Source: Gonium pectorale (taxonomy: Eukaryota; Chlorophyta; Chlorophyceae; Chlamydomonadales; Volvocaceae). From it: DNA of 41,004 nucleotides. How positions within the stretch are numbered: the first letter of the stretch is position 1; each line of letters begins with the position of its first letter. Below are positions 31,207-41,004 of the stretch, one piece after another. The position numbers were made by a program, and so were the translations under genes. The stretch lies in the NCBI GenBank assembly GCA_001584585.1, contig LSYV01000022.1, forward strand, positions 270,463-311,466, given 5' to 3'. The notes under the pieces were generated by a model. It saw only the letters and a program-made list of their open reading frames with translations. It made no database searches and was not told the origin of the DNA.

Positions 31207-34200
31207 TCATGCGCCCCAGCCAGCCCACCGCCACACACACCACGCGCTCCCGTCATCCCCCGCCCCCAGCCCATCAAACCCGCCCCGGCCCTCGCCCCCC
31301 CGCCCGCCACCCACCTTCGCCCACTCCCACGCCGCCGCCAACACCCCCTCCGCGACCTCGCCCGCCGCGTCCCCTGGCGCCCCCGACGGCGGCGGCACCG
31401 ACGGCGCCGCCGGTCGCGAGGCCGCCAACCACATCCCCACGAAGACGTTTAGGAAGAGGGCCACCCCCAGGGCCCCCACCAGCCAGGCTGCCAGGCGCTG
31501 CAGTCTGTGCGACAGCGAAGGGCCGTCCTTGTACTTGATGAGGAGCGCCGCGGGGAGGATGAAGCACATGATGGTGCTGCAGGGGGGGTGGGCGTGCGGC
31601 GGGAGACAGCAGGAAAGGGTGTTGACAGGTTGTGAGGAGGGGGGAGCTCCATCGACCTTGTGCAGTGCGGGGCGGGAGTGCGGCAATGCGGTGGCGTTCA
31701 AGCACTTCGACGCTAGACGGTCGGACGGACGCGCGTAAGACGAGCGCGGCCGCGGGACAGGAGACGGAGGACCGTCCGCCGGGTGCCGGTTGACACGCAC
31801 TCAGTGTAGTGAGTGGCGTGCCAGTGTCGGCGGCGTGCTGGGCGGCACTTGAGCAACGCAAGCAGGCAGGCAGGCAGGCAAGCGCATGTGCGTATGCGCG
31901 GGGGACGGATGCCAGTGACCGTAGAGGTACGGCAGAGGTACAGCAACTCGGCCGGCTCACCAAGCCACGGCACCCACGAAGCTGATGACGGTCCAGATGG
32001 AGGGGATGAATACGGCTATGCCGTACGCAGCGGCCAGCAGGCCGTACGTGGATCCCAGGTGCAGTACGGCGGGCGGGGGGCCGGGCAGGACCGCCCATGG
32101 GGCAACCATCTCCTGAGGGGGTGGGCGGAAGGAGGGGGCGGACGGGATGTTACCGCAGCCGCCCGTCATTTGACCAGTACTGGGCGGGCGGAGGCGATGG
32201 CGGCGGGGAGCCGCAGGGGAGGGGAGGGTGTGCTGCAGCGGATGGGCCAAGGCCGGCAGCTCGGGAGGTGGTGTTGCAGCGGGTAGGGCAAGGCAGGCCG
32301 CGAAGGGCGGGGCCGTGTCATGTCTGCCTGCCCTGCCTCCCTGCCAGACTGCCTGCGTGAGAGGCCCCGCTGAGGCCGATGCACCGCAATCCCGCCCTCA
32401 CCTCACTCGCACGCTAGCTCGTGGAAGCCATTTGCCATGCCGTCCATTCGCACCGCACGCTTCACCGCGTCTAAGTGGAAACGGCAACGGACGCTACCAA
32501 ACGTTGGCGAACCCCGACCAATACAACACGCGCCACCGGCGGCAGCGGGCCCACCCCACTCCACTCCACTCCACTCCACCCTACTGCACTCCACCCAACC
32601 CACCAGCAGCGACTGGCGCAGCGGAAACATGATGAGCACGCACGAGCCCATCAGCGACACCGCGTAGCCGCCCCGTACGCCATACGACACGATCGCCGCC
32701 GCCGTACGGCCGATCAGCGGCTCCAGCTGCGGCGGCGACAGGTTGTTCAGGAAGTTGCCTCGCACGTCGGGGCCAAAGGCGGTGTAGGCGGCCACACACA
32801 CGACCGCAAACAGTGCCACCACGCCCGACAGCGAGGACGCCACCACGCGGTCCAGTACGGCGGGCTTGTACGGCACCAGCATGGAGCGCAGCGGGTGCAC
32901 GGACTGGTGGCACGAGGTCTGCGGGGCCGGGGGGCGTAGAGGGGCGGGCCGGAAGGCAGCCAGCCGGCCACGGTCTTAGCCGAGAAGGACGATATCCGCC
33001 GTTCTGCGTACAGCGTCCACACCGGCCAGTCAGCAGAAGCATAGCAGAGCCCAGAACCCAGGAGCGACCAGGAATGGCCGGGATTTCCTCCCTCCTTGGC
33101 TCTCGCCGCGCCCATTTCACGGTGTCCCGGTTCTCACGCGCCCTCACCATGCCGCAGCATGCCTAAGGCTTAGGCGGGCCATGCCCCGCCGTCAGGACCC
33201 GGGTAGGGTAGGGTAGGGCTGCATGCCAGCCGTGAGGACCAGGACACGATCAAGCTCGAGGCGACCCTCGCCACGCCGTCGAGAGTTTACGACATTCCTC
33301 CAGCCCATCCTTACCGCCGTGAGGACGATGGGTATGACCGCCAGCGCCGCCGTGATCCTGGACGCCGCGTCGGGGCCCAGTGCCGGCAGGTCGGGGCCCG
33401 CCGGCAGGACGTGCGCCGACCCGCGGGTCACCGCCGCCACGCCCAGCCACACGGTGGCGGCCGCAAAGGCCGCCAGCGAGGCCAGCCCCACCACGTTGAT
33501 GGCGCCCAGGTGACCCATGGTTCGCAGGGAGGCCAGCGGGGCCAGCAGCACGACCGTCAGGGCGGCCAGCACCACCGGCCGGCTCACCCACCACTGCAGC
33601 CTGGGGCGGGATGGGAACGCGAGCGGCAGATGGCTTGCGAACGGCGTTTGGGGTGTGTGCTGGTGGGAAGGGGGGGGGGTGGGGGAGTGTTTCAGGAAAT
33701 GCAATGGGGTTGCGTCCCAATACGGGAGGGCGGCGTAACAACACGGGATCGCCGAACCTGGGGGAAGAGAGGGGCGGGGGTTCAAGTGGTGTGCGGTGTG
33801 GCCGGGGTTGCAGGGGAAGGGAGCGCGTTGCCCGTCGCCATGCCCACCCGCTCGGCCACAAGTCCAGCACAGCCACTCAGCCCCCCCAGCGCCCTTCCAA
33901 TGGTCCTGACGCCCGCCGTCCCACGCCGTCGCGGCGGCCCTCTATCCCCCCGTCCTCGCCTTTCCTCCGGGGACAGCCACGCCGTCAACAGCCCGTCGTG
34001 ATCTGGAGCCTCGCCTGGGAAGGCGCGGGAGGGCGATGAGGAAGGGAAAGCGGGGGAGGGGGAGCGAGCGGGGGGTCAAGCCAGGGTGAGTTTGGACATG
34101 GTAGGTTTTGGAATGGAACCACTCCGTCCATGACACCATGAGTCCGAGACGCAGATAGCGAGGGGCTAGGGGCGGCCCCTTACGACGCGAGGCCTTCCTG

Positions 34201-36968
34201 TCGTACGCCCAGCCCACCCGTCCCCTTTCCACCTCGTGTGTCCACCTACGCCACGCCCCCTATACCCACCTCCCACGCGCACCTCTGCTCGACTCTCGCC
34301 CCCCCGCCCCGCGCCCCCCCCCCCTTCCTCACCCACTAGCATGTCCCCGATGATGTCCACGTACACCACCTCGAAGCCCAGGCAGCCCAGCAGCAGCACA
34401 GCCTGGGGAAGGGGGGGGCGGGGGAGAAGGGGGCAGTAAGGGAGAAGATGAGCAAGTCTTAGTGTACTCGGTCTGGGGGCCAGGGGGCAGGGGGAGGAAG
34501 GCGGACGGGGACGAGTGCACGAGGAGCGAAGCGCCCAGGGAGGCAGGGGAGGGGGGGCGGTGAGGGGAGGACGCGGGGCGCAGCGTGCGCGCGAGTGCTT
34601 GCATGTGAATCCGTGCGTCTGGGGATAGGTCTGGCGCCCCGCCCCCCCGCGGATCTCCTTGGTTTGCACCCCATCCCTACCTGCAAGCCCGCCCCCACCC
34701 GAACGCAGCCTCATCGCGAGCGGCCGCTCTGCACCTCCAGCCCTGCCCCCATCCCCTCGACCCGCCCCCCCTCGCCCTCGCCCCCCCCTGCCCCGCCACC
34801 GACCCCTGCCCCGCCCCCCCCCCATGCCCTGCCACCGACCCCTGCCCCGCCCCCCCGTGCCCCGCCACCGACTCCATCACCCCGCTCACCCGAGATCAGC
34901 ACCGCGAGGCACGGAAGCTGCTTTGTGCTCTGCTCTCCAAGGCTCGCCAGTCCCTTCACCGGTCCGCTGTCCCCAGACGCCCCCTCCGCACCGCCTCCCG
35001 CCCCTCCCCCCCAAACCCATGCACACGCTGCACAAGCAACACGTTCACGACCGTAAACACACACCACACAGAAGCACACGCGCACACGCACGCGCACACA
35101 CTTCCGCGCCCCTTCCGCCCCCACCTGCAGCACCCTCTCCGACACGGGACCCAGCGCGTGGCGCACAAGGGCCGAGTAGGTGTCCCGCCCGCAGCGGTCA
35201 GATGCGTACACAAGGCCTGACGGGGGACGGGGGGCAGTTGGGGTTTCAGGGCAGGGTGCGTGCGGGGGATCCAGCACAGGGTGACCCAGCGCGGGGCTTG
35301 GACGCTGTCGACGGCTGTGCGGGGACTGTGCAAGTGCCGCGGAAGCACCTTCCCCCCCTCCCGTCCTCACCATGCACCCGTATCCCCTCCCTCACCACGC
35401 CCGCTCCCTCCCCGTGCATGCCCTCCCCTAGTCCCCCCTTCGTCTGCCCCACCCCCTTTCCTTCCCCCCTACCGTGCACGGTGAAGTGGGTGAGCAGCCC
35501 CACGATCAGAAGCAGCGACAGGCCCGCGCCCCAGCCCAGCAGCGCCACCGCGCGGGGCATAGCCTGGGGCCGAGGCGGGCGGGCGAGGGGTGGGGGCAAC
35601 AAGCGCTCTGGCAGGAGAAGCATATCGGCCGCAGCCGTGGGGGCCGCGGGGGGGCCGGGCTGTGAAGTGGGAGCGTCAGGCCGGCGTGAGCCGCGCCCCA
35701 GCCTATGTGTCGTGAGGCATGAGGGGACAGAAGGGGGCGAGGTGACGACCGGCGTCGGTGGCCCGGGGTCGGGGCCGAGGGACGGGGCTGTCGCAGGGCG
35801 CCGGTGCGCAGCGCGCCGGACAGCGCGCACCTCCGCCCGCGTCCAGACCCCTCCCACGCCCCTGACCTCCCACGCCTCCTACTGCCTGCGCGCCCGCCGA
35901 CCTGCCGGATCCTCGGGCCCCTGTCCCTCGCAAGCCCGGTGCCTCTCCCCTTCCGAAGCCCCCCCCCCGCTCCACATCTCCCCTCCTTTCTGCCCTAGTG
36001 CAGTCGCTCCCGGCCATGCACACCGTTGCCATGACAGACTCCCAGCAAAGCTTAAGCTAGTGCGGTAGCATCGGCGCCCTCGCTCCGCGCCCCATCGCAC
36101 CGCCACCGCCGGGGTGTCACCGCCGCGCATCCCTGCCTGCCCAGCTGCCTTCAGCTCCCCCAACACCACGCCCCACACCCATCTGAGAGGGCCTGCTGAA
36201 AGTCACTAACCATGATTCCCGCCCCCAGGATGACTTTGGTGAGGTTGATGGTACAGTCCCAGAAGTTGGACTGCAGGGGCGGCGCCTCGCCGTAGCGGAA
36301 CTCATGGCCCGCAGCCGGCGTCAGGAGGGGCTCGCGGACGCCTGTTGGGGGAAGGGTGGGGGACAGGAGGTGGGGAAGGAGATGGTTGACACAAGGGTGC
36401 GCGTGTGTAGGGGCGGAGCGGTGTGCGAAGCACGCGAATCGCGTGCCCAGAACACCGTATCATGCGCAAACAAACAGGTGTGCACATGCAAACAGGGGCG
36501 TTACGCAAAGAGGAGTGAGTGTGCGTATGTGTCTGTGTTGGGGAGAGGGTTGCGGTGCCCGGACGGATGCGGTGCCGTGGATAGACGTATTGCGCGGACG
36601 GAGGGCATGCTCGCGACCAGGATGGGTGGGATGGCGTGATGGGCGTTAGTTAAAGAGTTAGAAAGGGAGGAAACGGAAGCGCGGTTGAACCGTGGCCTTT
36701 GATAGGGCTGCGTGAGGGCGTGGAAAGGGTTGCGGGTGTGGGAACAGGCCGAGCACGATGTTCAAGCCGAAGGGGAGGGGAGCTTGCAACCGGTAGGCCG
36801 GGCCTGAAGGACCGGGGCCTCACGTGCACATTTCGAGCGTGCCTTTCCCACGCGGCCCCTGCCCATTCAACGCCACCGCGACGAATGCATGTTGCCCCTC
36901 TTACCTTCATCATTAGCAGCGTCCGTTACTTGGATGGCTGTCTCGTTCGGGCAGTTCGGCGGCCCCAT
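31207..36968 (-). CDS. AAAP-family amino-acid transporter (C-terminus uncertain)
   Basis: Predicted secondary transporter of the amino acid/auxin permease (AAAP, SLC38/AVT-like) family, moving amino acids across the plasma or vacuolar membrane with protons. Exons in transcript order: 36968-36905 (starts MGPPNCPNE), 36341-36211, 35563-35473, 35216-35125, 34402-34333, 34014-33848 (lower end less certain), 33593-33315, 32918-32604, 32112-31961, 31576 onward; phases agree. NLTKVILGAGIMAMPRA is the family's first membrane helix, with the unwound GAG motif. Further helices include SLLLIVGLLTHF, AVLLLGCLGFEVVYVD, VVLAALTVVLLAPL, AINVVGLASLAAFAAA, TAALAVIPIVLTA, GVVALFAVVCVAAYTAFG, GYAVSLMGSCVLIMFPL, a pair around SIWTVISFVGAVACTIMCFI and GALGVALFLNVFVGMW: about eleven. 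A hydrophilic loop of about 50 residues follows helix 3. The last exon either reads through to a stop at 31207 (about 576 residues) or uses donor GTGGGT at 31314 after EWAK and an unseen final exon. Confidence 0.9.
32554..32582. repeat. Short (CCACT)n repeat in transporter intron
   Basis: Repeated CCACT units lie just downstream, in transcript sense, of exon 32918-32604, close to its donor. Confidence 0.8.
33201..33218. repeat. Short (GGGTA)n repeat in transporter intron
   Basis: Three and a half GGGTA units lie in intron 32919-33314. Although telomere-like, the unit is five bases and is more simply a microsatellite. Confidence 0.8.
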
Positions 36969-38604
36969 CGTGAGCAGGATGAAGCCAGGTGCAGCGCCCT
37001 CTATTCAGAACAGGTGCGGTTCAAGGAGCGCCTGAAGAACAAGTACTAGTATGATACAGTAAAGGTACTGTCGCTATGGTTTCTTCCTATCTTGTCAACC
37101 TGGATTACTGCTAAAACGCGCAGTTTGGTACCTTCGTTTGACCCTGCCCGGCCAAGTCAGCCATTCCACGACATGGTCGTGGATTTTTATGAGCGGCTCT
37201 GACTGTGTATTATACGCACAAGAGTTTCCAATCATGGCTGTAGATGTATTTCACAGGCGATGTGCAAACATTGCAACTCAGTCCGCCAGCATGGCCTGGC
37301 GCATGTTTCGACGCAACATGATGAACGGATCATGGGGGGACTTGGTATGCATCTTAAGGTCCGGTCGTGCCCTGCACGGACGCAGCAATGGGAGCTCAAC
37401 ACCGATGCCGACGAGACCGAGCCGAGCCGTCATTCCCAGGGGGGAGCGAAGGCAGCAAATCCTTCCGAAATCATTGCTTACAACATCCTCGGCAGGAAAA
37501 CTAGGGAATCAGGCCTGTCAGGGGCCAGTCAAAACCGCGCAAAGGCGGCTCTACTCAGCACCGCAGCAGATCCAGTCCATCATCGGTGTCGACCATCACC
37601 GGTATCAAGTACCCAGCCCTGCTGAGCACAACAAAACGATAGAGCCAGCGATGGGCTCACGGCCTGCGTGGCCTGCGCATTGTTGGGGGCCCTGCGCGCA
37701 GGCTGACTAATACCAAACTATGCAGCGAGCTTTCTGACCGTGCGACCCAGGCCTTGGCGTCAAGCTGCCATCACAAAGCGGGCCCTCAGCGAGCGTCAAG
37801 AGTACTCTGACAGTAGCACCCAGCTCCTCCTACCGTATGCGCTACTGCGCACGAAGGACATGCTACTGCGCCTGCAATGCACTGGCAATGCACAAGACTA
37901 GACGCATAAGGCAACTGGGTCACGACCGTCCATGGATCCGTACAGCCACCTCTGGGGAGGCGACCCCCGACCAGAGGGTGGCCCGCCTGCCTATTCTGCA
38001 GACAGCGTCCACGGCCGCGCTCGAAGCTGCTGGCCACTCGGGCATCGCGCCTGCCCGTGTCACCCGCGCTGTGCACCTTTAGCATGACATGCACAGTCAC
38101 TTGCTCGCACCTCACCCCAACCGCCCGCCCCCGCGGCAATGCTGGAAACGCCAAACAGACCAACAACATCACTCCCCAACCACTCGCTCTCTCGGTGCGG
38201 GCATGCGCCCGACACGACACGTCAGCCTGTGCAGCGCGCGGTGCGCTGGCAGGGTCGGGACACAGGCGCAACCCGCCGCTCGCATCTCGACGCCCCGACG
38301 CCACGACGGCTTTGACGACGCCCCCTGGAGGCGCAGCCCGCCGACACTCACGGCCCTCGCAATGGGCTCCGTCACCCGTCCCCCCTCCGGCAGCGTCTTC
38401 CAGGTGCCCTCGAACGCAAATCCATTAGAACGCCAGCCCCCACCTACCGTGAACGCAGCCTCAAACCCTTTCACCTCCGCCACCTCGAAGTTCTAATGTT
38501 CCCAGCGTTCACCCACCGCGCGGACTGACGCCAGACGGCCGACCAGCGGCGGCTTTGGCAGCACCCATCCCCGATCGCCCCCCATCACAGGCTGCGGGCG
38601 GCCC
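36969..38604. other. Intergenic region upstream of the transporter
   Basis: This holds the promoter side of the transporter (minus strand) and the 3' flank of the gene ending at 38605. A 190-codon plus frame (37138-37710) has no motif I recognise. A small hairpin, CCACGAC-ATG-GTCGTGG, lies near 37165. A TTACA (TGTAA on the minus strand) near 37477 could be a distant poly(A) signal for the upstream gene. A minus frame at 38169-38483 has exon-like stretches (GTWKTLPEGG) but no identity. Confidence 0.4.
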
Positions 38605-41004
38605 TCAGCGCCTGGCGGGCGCCCGGGTCAGGCCGGAGTAGCGGGCCACCACCGCAGCCGCGCCCGCCCGCGAGGCCGCCATAGCGCGCGGAACCCCGCC
38701 CCCGCCCCCGCCCCCGGCCGCCAGTGAGGCAGAGACCGAGACGGCGCCAGTCGGCTGCGCAGCCGCAGCCGCAACCGTTCCCGCCGCGGGCGCGGCTGCG
38801 GCCGTGAGCACGTGTTCCCCGGCTGCTGCGGCCACGACTGCGGCATCGACCCGTGGGCCGGCCACTCCGTACGGGAGGGCCCCATCCGGCGAGATGGCTG
38901 GGTGGATGGCGCCCCTGCTGCGGCCCTGGCCCTGGCCGGCAGGGCTGGACGAAGCTGCGACAGAGGGGCTGCCGCCGCCGCTAAAGGCACCAATGCCAAT
39001 ACCAGCCTTGCCGGCAGTGACGCCCACCCCACCGTTGCCCGTGGCGCCAGTGGAGGCGTTGGAGGCGGAGGCGGCGGCGCTAGCGCGCAGGCTGTGGGCG
39101 GCCTGCAGCGCACTGCTGCGCGCGCATGCGGGGCTCAGCGGCGAGCCCGGGGAGGCGGCGCCGCCGCCACCGCCGTCCCTGCCGCTGCCGGCTGCTGAGG
39201 CGGCTGCGCGGAGGCTCTCGATGGAGGAGCGCGCGGACGCGAGCGACTCCCGCAGCGCCTCGGTCCGCTCCATCAGGGTGCGCGCGGGCCGCGGCTGCGG
39301 CGGAGCTCGCGGGGATCCGGGCGAGGCCAGGAGGCCCTCGACGGCGCCGGCGACGGCAGCGGCTGAGATGGGGCTGACGAAGCCAGGCACGAGGCTCTCC
39401 AGCGAGGCGCGCGTCGCCGCCGCCGACGGCGCCACCGCCCCGGATGCGCCAGCGGTGCGCGCCGTCAGCGCCGCTGCAGGGCGCAGCGGGCGCGGCGGCG
39501 ACGGCGGCGGCGAGGCCGCAGGGACGGGCGCGGGGGCGGGTGAAATGGGCGCCGTCGCCATGACCACCGAGCCCGCCGACAGGGCGTGCCGCGGCATGGC
39601 GGGCGGAGGCGGCATCCGCAGCCTCGGAGCCTGCTGACGAGGCTGCTGCTGCGGACTCTGGCGGCGCTCCTCCTGCCGTTGTTGTTGTTGCCGCTGCTGC
39701 TGTTGCGCCTGTCGTGGTCTCTGGTGCTGAGTCTCGTTGTGGGCTTGCTCGAGCTTCCGAAGCAGCGGGACCAGGTGTCCGCCCAGGCCCGGCCCAGCCG
39801 GTTGCGGCGGATCCATGGGGCGATCCGGCGAGCTGCGCGCGACCGTCTCCGTCGTCGTTCCGCCGCCGCCACTCGGCCCGGCCGACGGCGAGCGGACGGC
39901 GGCAACGGGAGCGGCGGCGGCGGCGCGTGGTCCCGTTATGGCCGCCACCGCTGCCGCAAAGCCCTTCGGCGATGTCACCGGCTGAAGTGCTATGCGCTGT
40001 TGCGTAGCCCCGCCGCCGCCGTCGCCCCGGGACGCTGACGGCACTCCCGCCGAAGGCAGCCCTTGTTGCGGCTCCGGCGCCGCGCCGCCGCCGCTGACGC
40101 CGCTGCTGCTGCCGTGACTCGGCGAGTAGCGGTCGTACAGGGCGTTGTTCCACAGTGTGGCGCCGGCGGCCGCCGCCGCCGCTGCAGTAGCGGCGGTGGT
40201 AGCCGCCACTGCCGGCGGCGCCACAAGGGCTGCAGGCGCGCCGGCTGCCGCCGGCGGCCCAAGCCCCAGGCTGCGGGCGACGCTGCTCAGCAGGCCACCG
40301 GCACGCGATGGCTGGCCCTCTTGCTGCACGGCCCCTGGCCAAGCCCCCGCCCCCGTCACCGGCCCCGCCTCCTTCGCGCCTACACCCGCATCCCCTTCCA
40401 CACCCGTTCCCACGGCCGCTGCCGTACCCGCTGCGAGCCCAGCCGTCCCGTCCGCACCAGGGCTGCGGGCGGCGGCGCCGCCGCCGGCACTAGCTGCGGC
40501 GGCAGCGGCAGGGGGTCCCGGCGTGTGGATGCGGATCACGCGCACCCGCTGCTGCGCCAGGGGGCTGACACGACGGGATCGCATCGGTGGTTGTGGGGCT
40601 CCCGGCTGGTAGCCCCCAGCCCCTTCGCCCTCGCCCTGCGCCACCGCGTCCGCTGCCGCCGTCCCTTCCCCAGGAACGCCGGCGCCTGGCGGCCGTGGCG
40701 CCGCGAAAGTCTGCGGGCTGCTTCCGCGCGGAGCAGGCGATGTCGCTGGGCCGGGCGCGCCTGGCAGCACCGCCTCGTACAGGCCTATGCAGGCTGAGAC
40801 GCGCGCCGCCAGCGGCCCATCTGCAGCCGCCGCCGCCAGGGCCTCTGCATCCCGAACGGCCGCGTCACCCAGCATTGCTCCGCCAGCGACCGTGGCACGC
40901 GCGAAGCCGGCGCCATCCGCCGGCGCCGTCACACCTTGCACCGCGCTTGACGCCGGTTGGTCCGCCGCCGCTGCCGCTGCCGGCGCCGGCGCCGCCGCCA
41001 CCGG
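38605..41004 (-). CDS. Ala/Gln/Pro-rich low-complexity protein, C-terminal part
   Basis: An open frame runs from beyond the right edge to a TGA at 38605-38607: about 800 codons without an intron I can detect, ending YSGLTRAPARR. The protein is dominated by Ala, Gly, Pro and Ser. It has a Gln/Arg block (QQQQRQQQQRQEERRQ, plus-strand 39640-39720) and basic patches such as RRVSPLAQQRVRVIRIH. One short, more ordered stretch (LAARVSACIGLYEAVL) lies near 40790. There is no recognisable domain, membrane segment or catalytic motif. Very long Ala-rich tails are common on otherwise normal proteins of volvocine algae, so the functional domain may lie outside the window. GC-rich DNA keeps other frames open too, but stop position, length and the Gln run favour this strand. 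No function can be assigned. Confidence 0.6.
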   Translation of the reverse strand, partial: PVAAAPAPAAAAAADQPASSAVQGVTAPADGAGFARATVAGGAMLGDAAVRDAEALAAAAADGPLAARVSACIGLYEAVLPGAPGPATSPAPRGSSPQTFAAPRPPGAGVPGEGTAAADAVAQGEGEGAGGYQPGAPQPPMRSRRVSPLAQQRVRVIRIHTPGPPAAAAAASAGGGAAARSPGADGTAGLAAGTAAAVGTGVEGDAGVGAKEAGPVTGAGAWPGAVQQEGQPSRAGGLLSSVARSLGLGPPAAAGAPAALVAPPAVAATTAATAAAAAAAGATLWNNALYDRYSPSHGSSSGVSGGGAAPEPQQGLPSAGVPSASRGDGGGGATQQRIALQPVTSPKGFAAAVAAITGPRAAAAAPVAAVRSPSAGPSGGGGTTTETVARSSPDRPMDPPQPAGPGLGGHLVPLLRKLEQAHNETQHQRPRQAQQQQRQQQQRQEERRQSPQQQPRQQAPRLRMPPPPAMPRHALSAGSVVMATAPISPAPAPVPAASPPPSPPRPLRPAAALTARTAGASGAVAPSAAATRASLESLVPGFVSPISAAAVAGAVEGLLASPGSPRAPPQPRPARTLMERTEALRESLASARSSIESLRAAASAAGSGRDGGGGGAASPGSPLSPACARSSALQAAHSLRASAAASASNASTGATGNGGVGVTAGKAGIGIGAFSGGGSPSVAASSSPAGQGQGRSRGAIHPAISPDGALPYGVAGPRVDAAVVAAAAGEHVLTAAAAPAAGTVAAAAAQPTGAVSVSASLAAGGGGGGGVPRAMAASRAGAAAVVARYSGLTRAPARR

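Noticed and set aside
37138..37710. 190-codon plus-strand frame
   Set aside because: No motif, no poly(A) signal in a suitable place and composition like the flanking non-coding DNA.
38169..38483. Minus-strand frame with GTWKTLPEGG and FEVAEVKGFEAAF
   Set aside because: It looks exon-like, but I could not link it to a gene, a start or a domain, and it lies outside the neighbouring genes' frames. Left as unresolved within the intergenic entry.
39080..40797. Long frames on both strands opposite and beside the Ala-rich gene
   Set aside because: Arg/Ala-rich mirror frames are typical shadows of GC-rich low-complexity coding DNA. The chosen frame is the longest and has a Gln tract and a clean stop.
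1..41004. CRISPR arrays, operons, phage or integron features
   Set aside because: No regularly spaced identical repeats with unique spacers, and all supported genes have spliceosomal introns. The window is eukaryotic nuclear DNA.

Overview
This window looks like nuclear DNA of a chlorophyte green alga, most likely a volvocine or other Chlamydomonadales species. It is GC-rich, its genes are split into many short exons by introns that mostly begin GTGGGT, GTGAGT or GTGCGG, the kinases carry long Ala/Gly/Pro-rich inserts, and (GT)n tracts and small dispersed repeats are common. One gene has a TGTAA-type poly(A) signal downstream. There are no operons and no bacterial or plasmid features. A 34-base N gap shows this is a draft scaffold.

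Layout, left to right. 1-1004 (minus): reverse transcriptase of a LINE-type retrotransposon, running off the left edge. 1229-10798 (plus): a large tyrosine-kinase-like (TKL-type) protein kinase with a GAF-like N-terminal region. I could trace 17 exons with consistent splice phase; the true 5' end may lie left of the LINE. 10799-16142: gene-poor stretch with a 26-bp tandem repeat, the N gap, a direct repeat and a short telomere-like tract. 16143-19876 (plus): an Aurora-like serine/threonine kinase of ten exons, with a reading-frame break just before the DFG motif. 19877-25673: about 5.8 kb with no gene I can support. 25674-30021 (minus): malate dehydrogenase, eight exons, complete, with an unusual N-terminal hydrophobic segment. 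31207-36968 (minus): an AAAP-family amino-acid transporter, about ten exons and eleven predicted membrane segments. 36969-38604: intergenic. 38605-41004 (minus): C-terminal part of a low-complexity Ala/Gln/Pro-rich protein that continues past the right edge.

The genes do not form a pathway. They are ordinary unlinked nuclear genes: two signalling kinases, one central-metabolism enzyme, one transporter and one disordered protein. I found no convincing new multi-gene system. The most interesting signals are in gene architecture: a microsatellite-flanked repeat found four times, always in introns, one copy lying beside a splice acceptor; G-quadruplex-type tracts starting right at three 5' splice sites; tandem repeats built from donor-like units; a partially duplicated exon; a 25-nt microexon; and the frame break in the Aurora-like kinase. 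All splice models come from reading frame, phase and splice-site inspection only, without transcript data.
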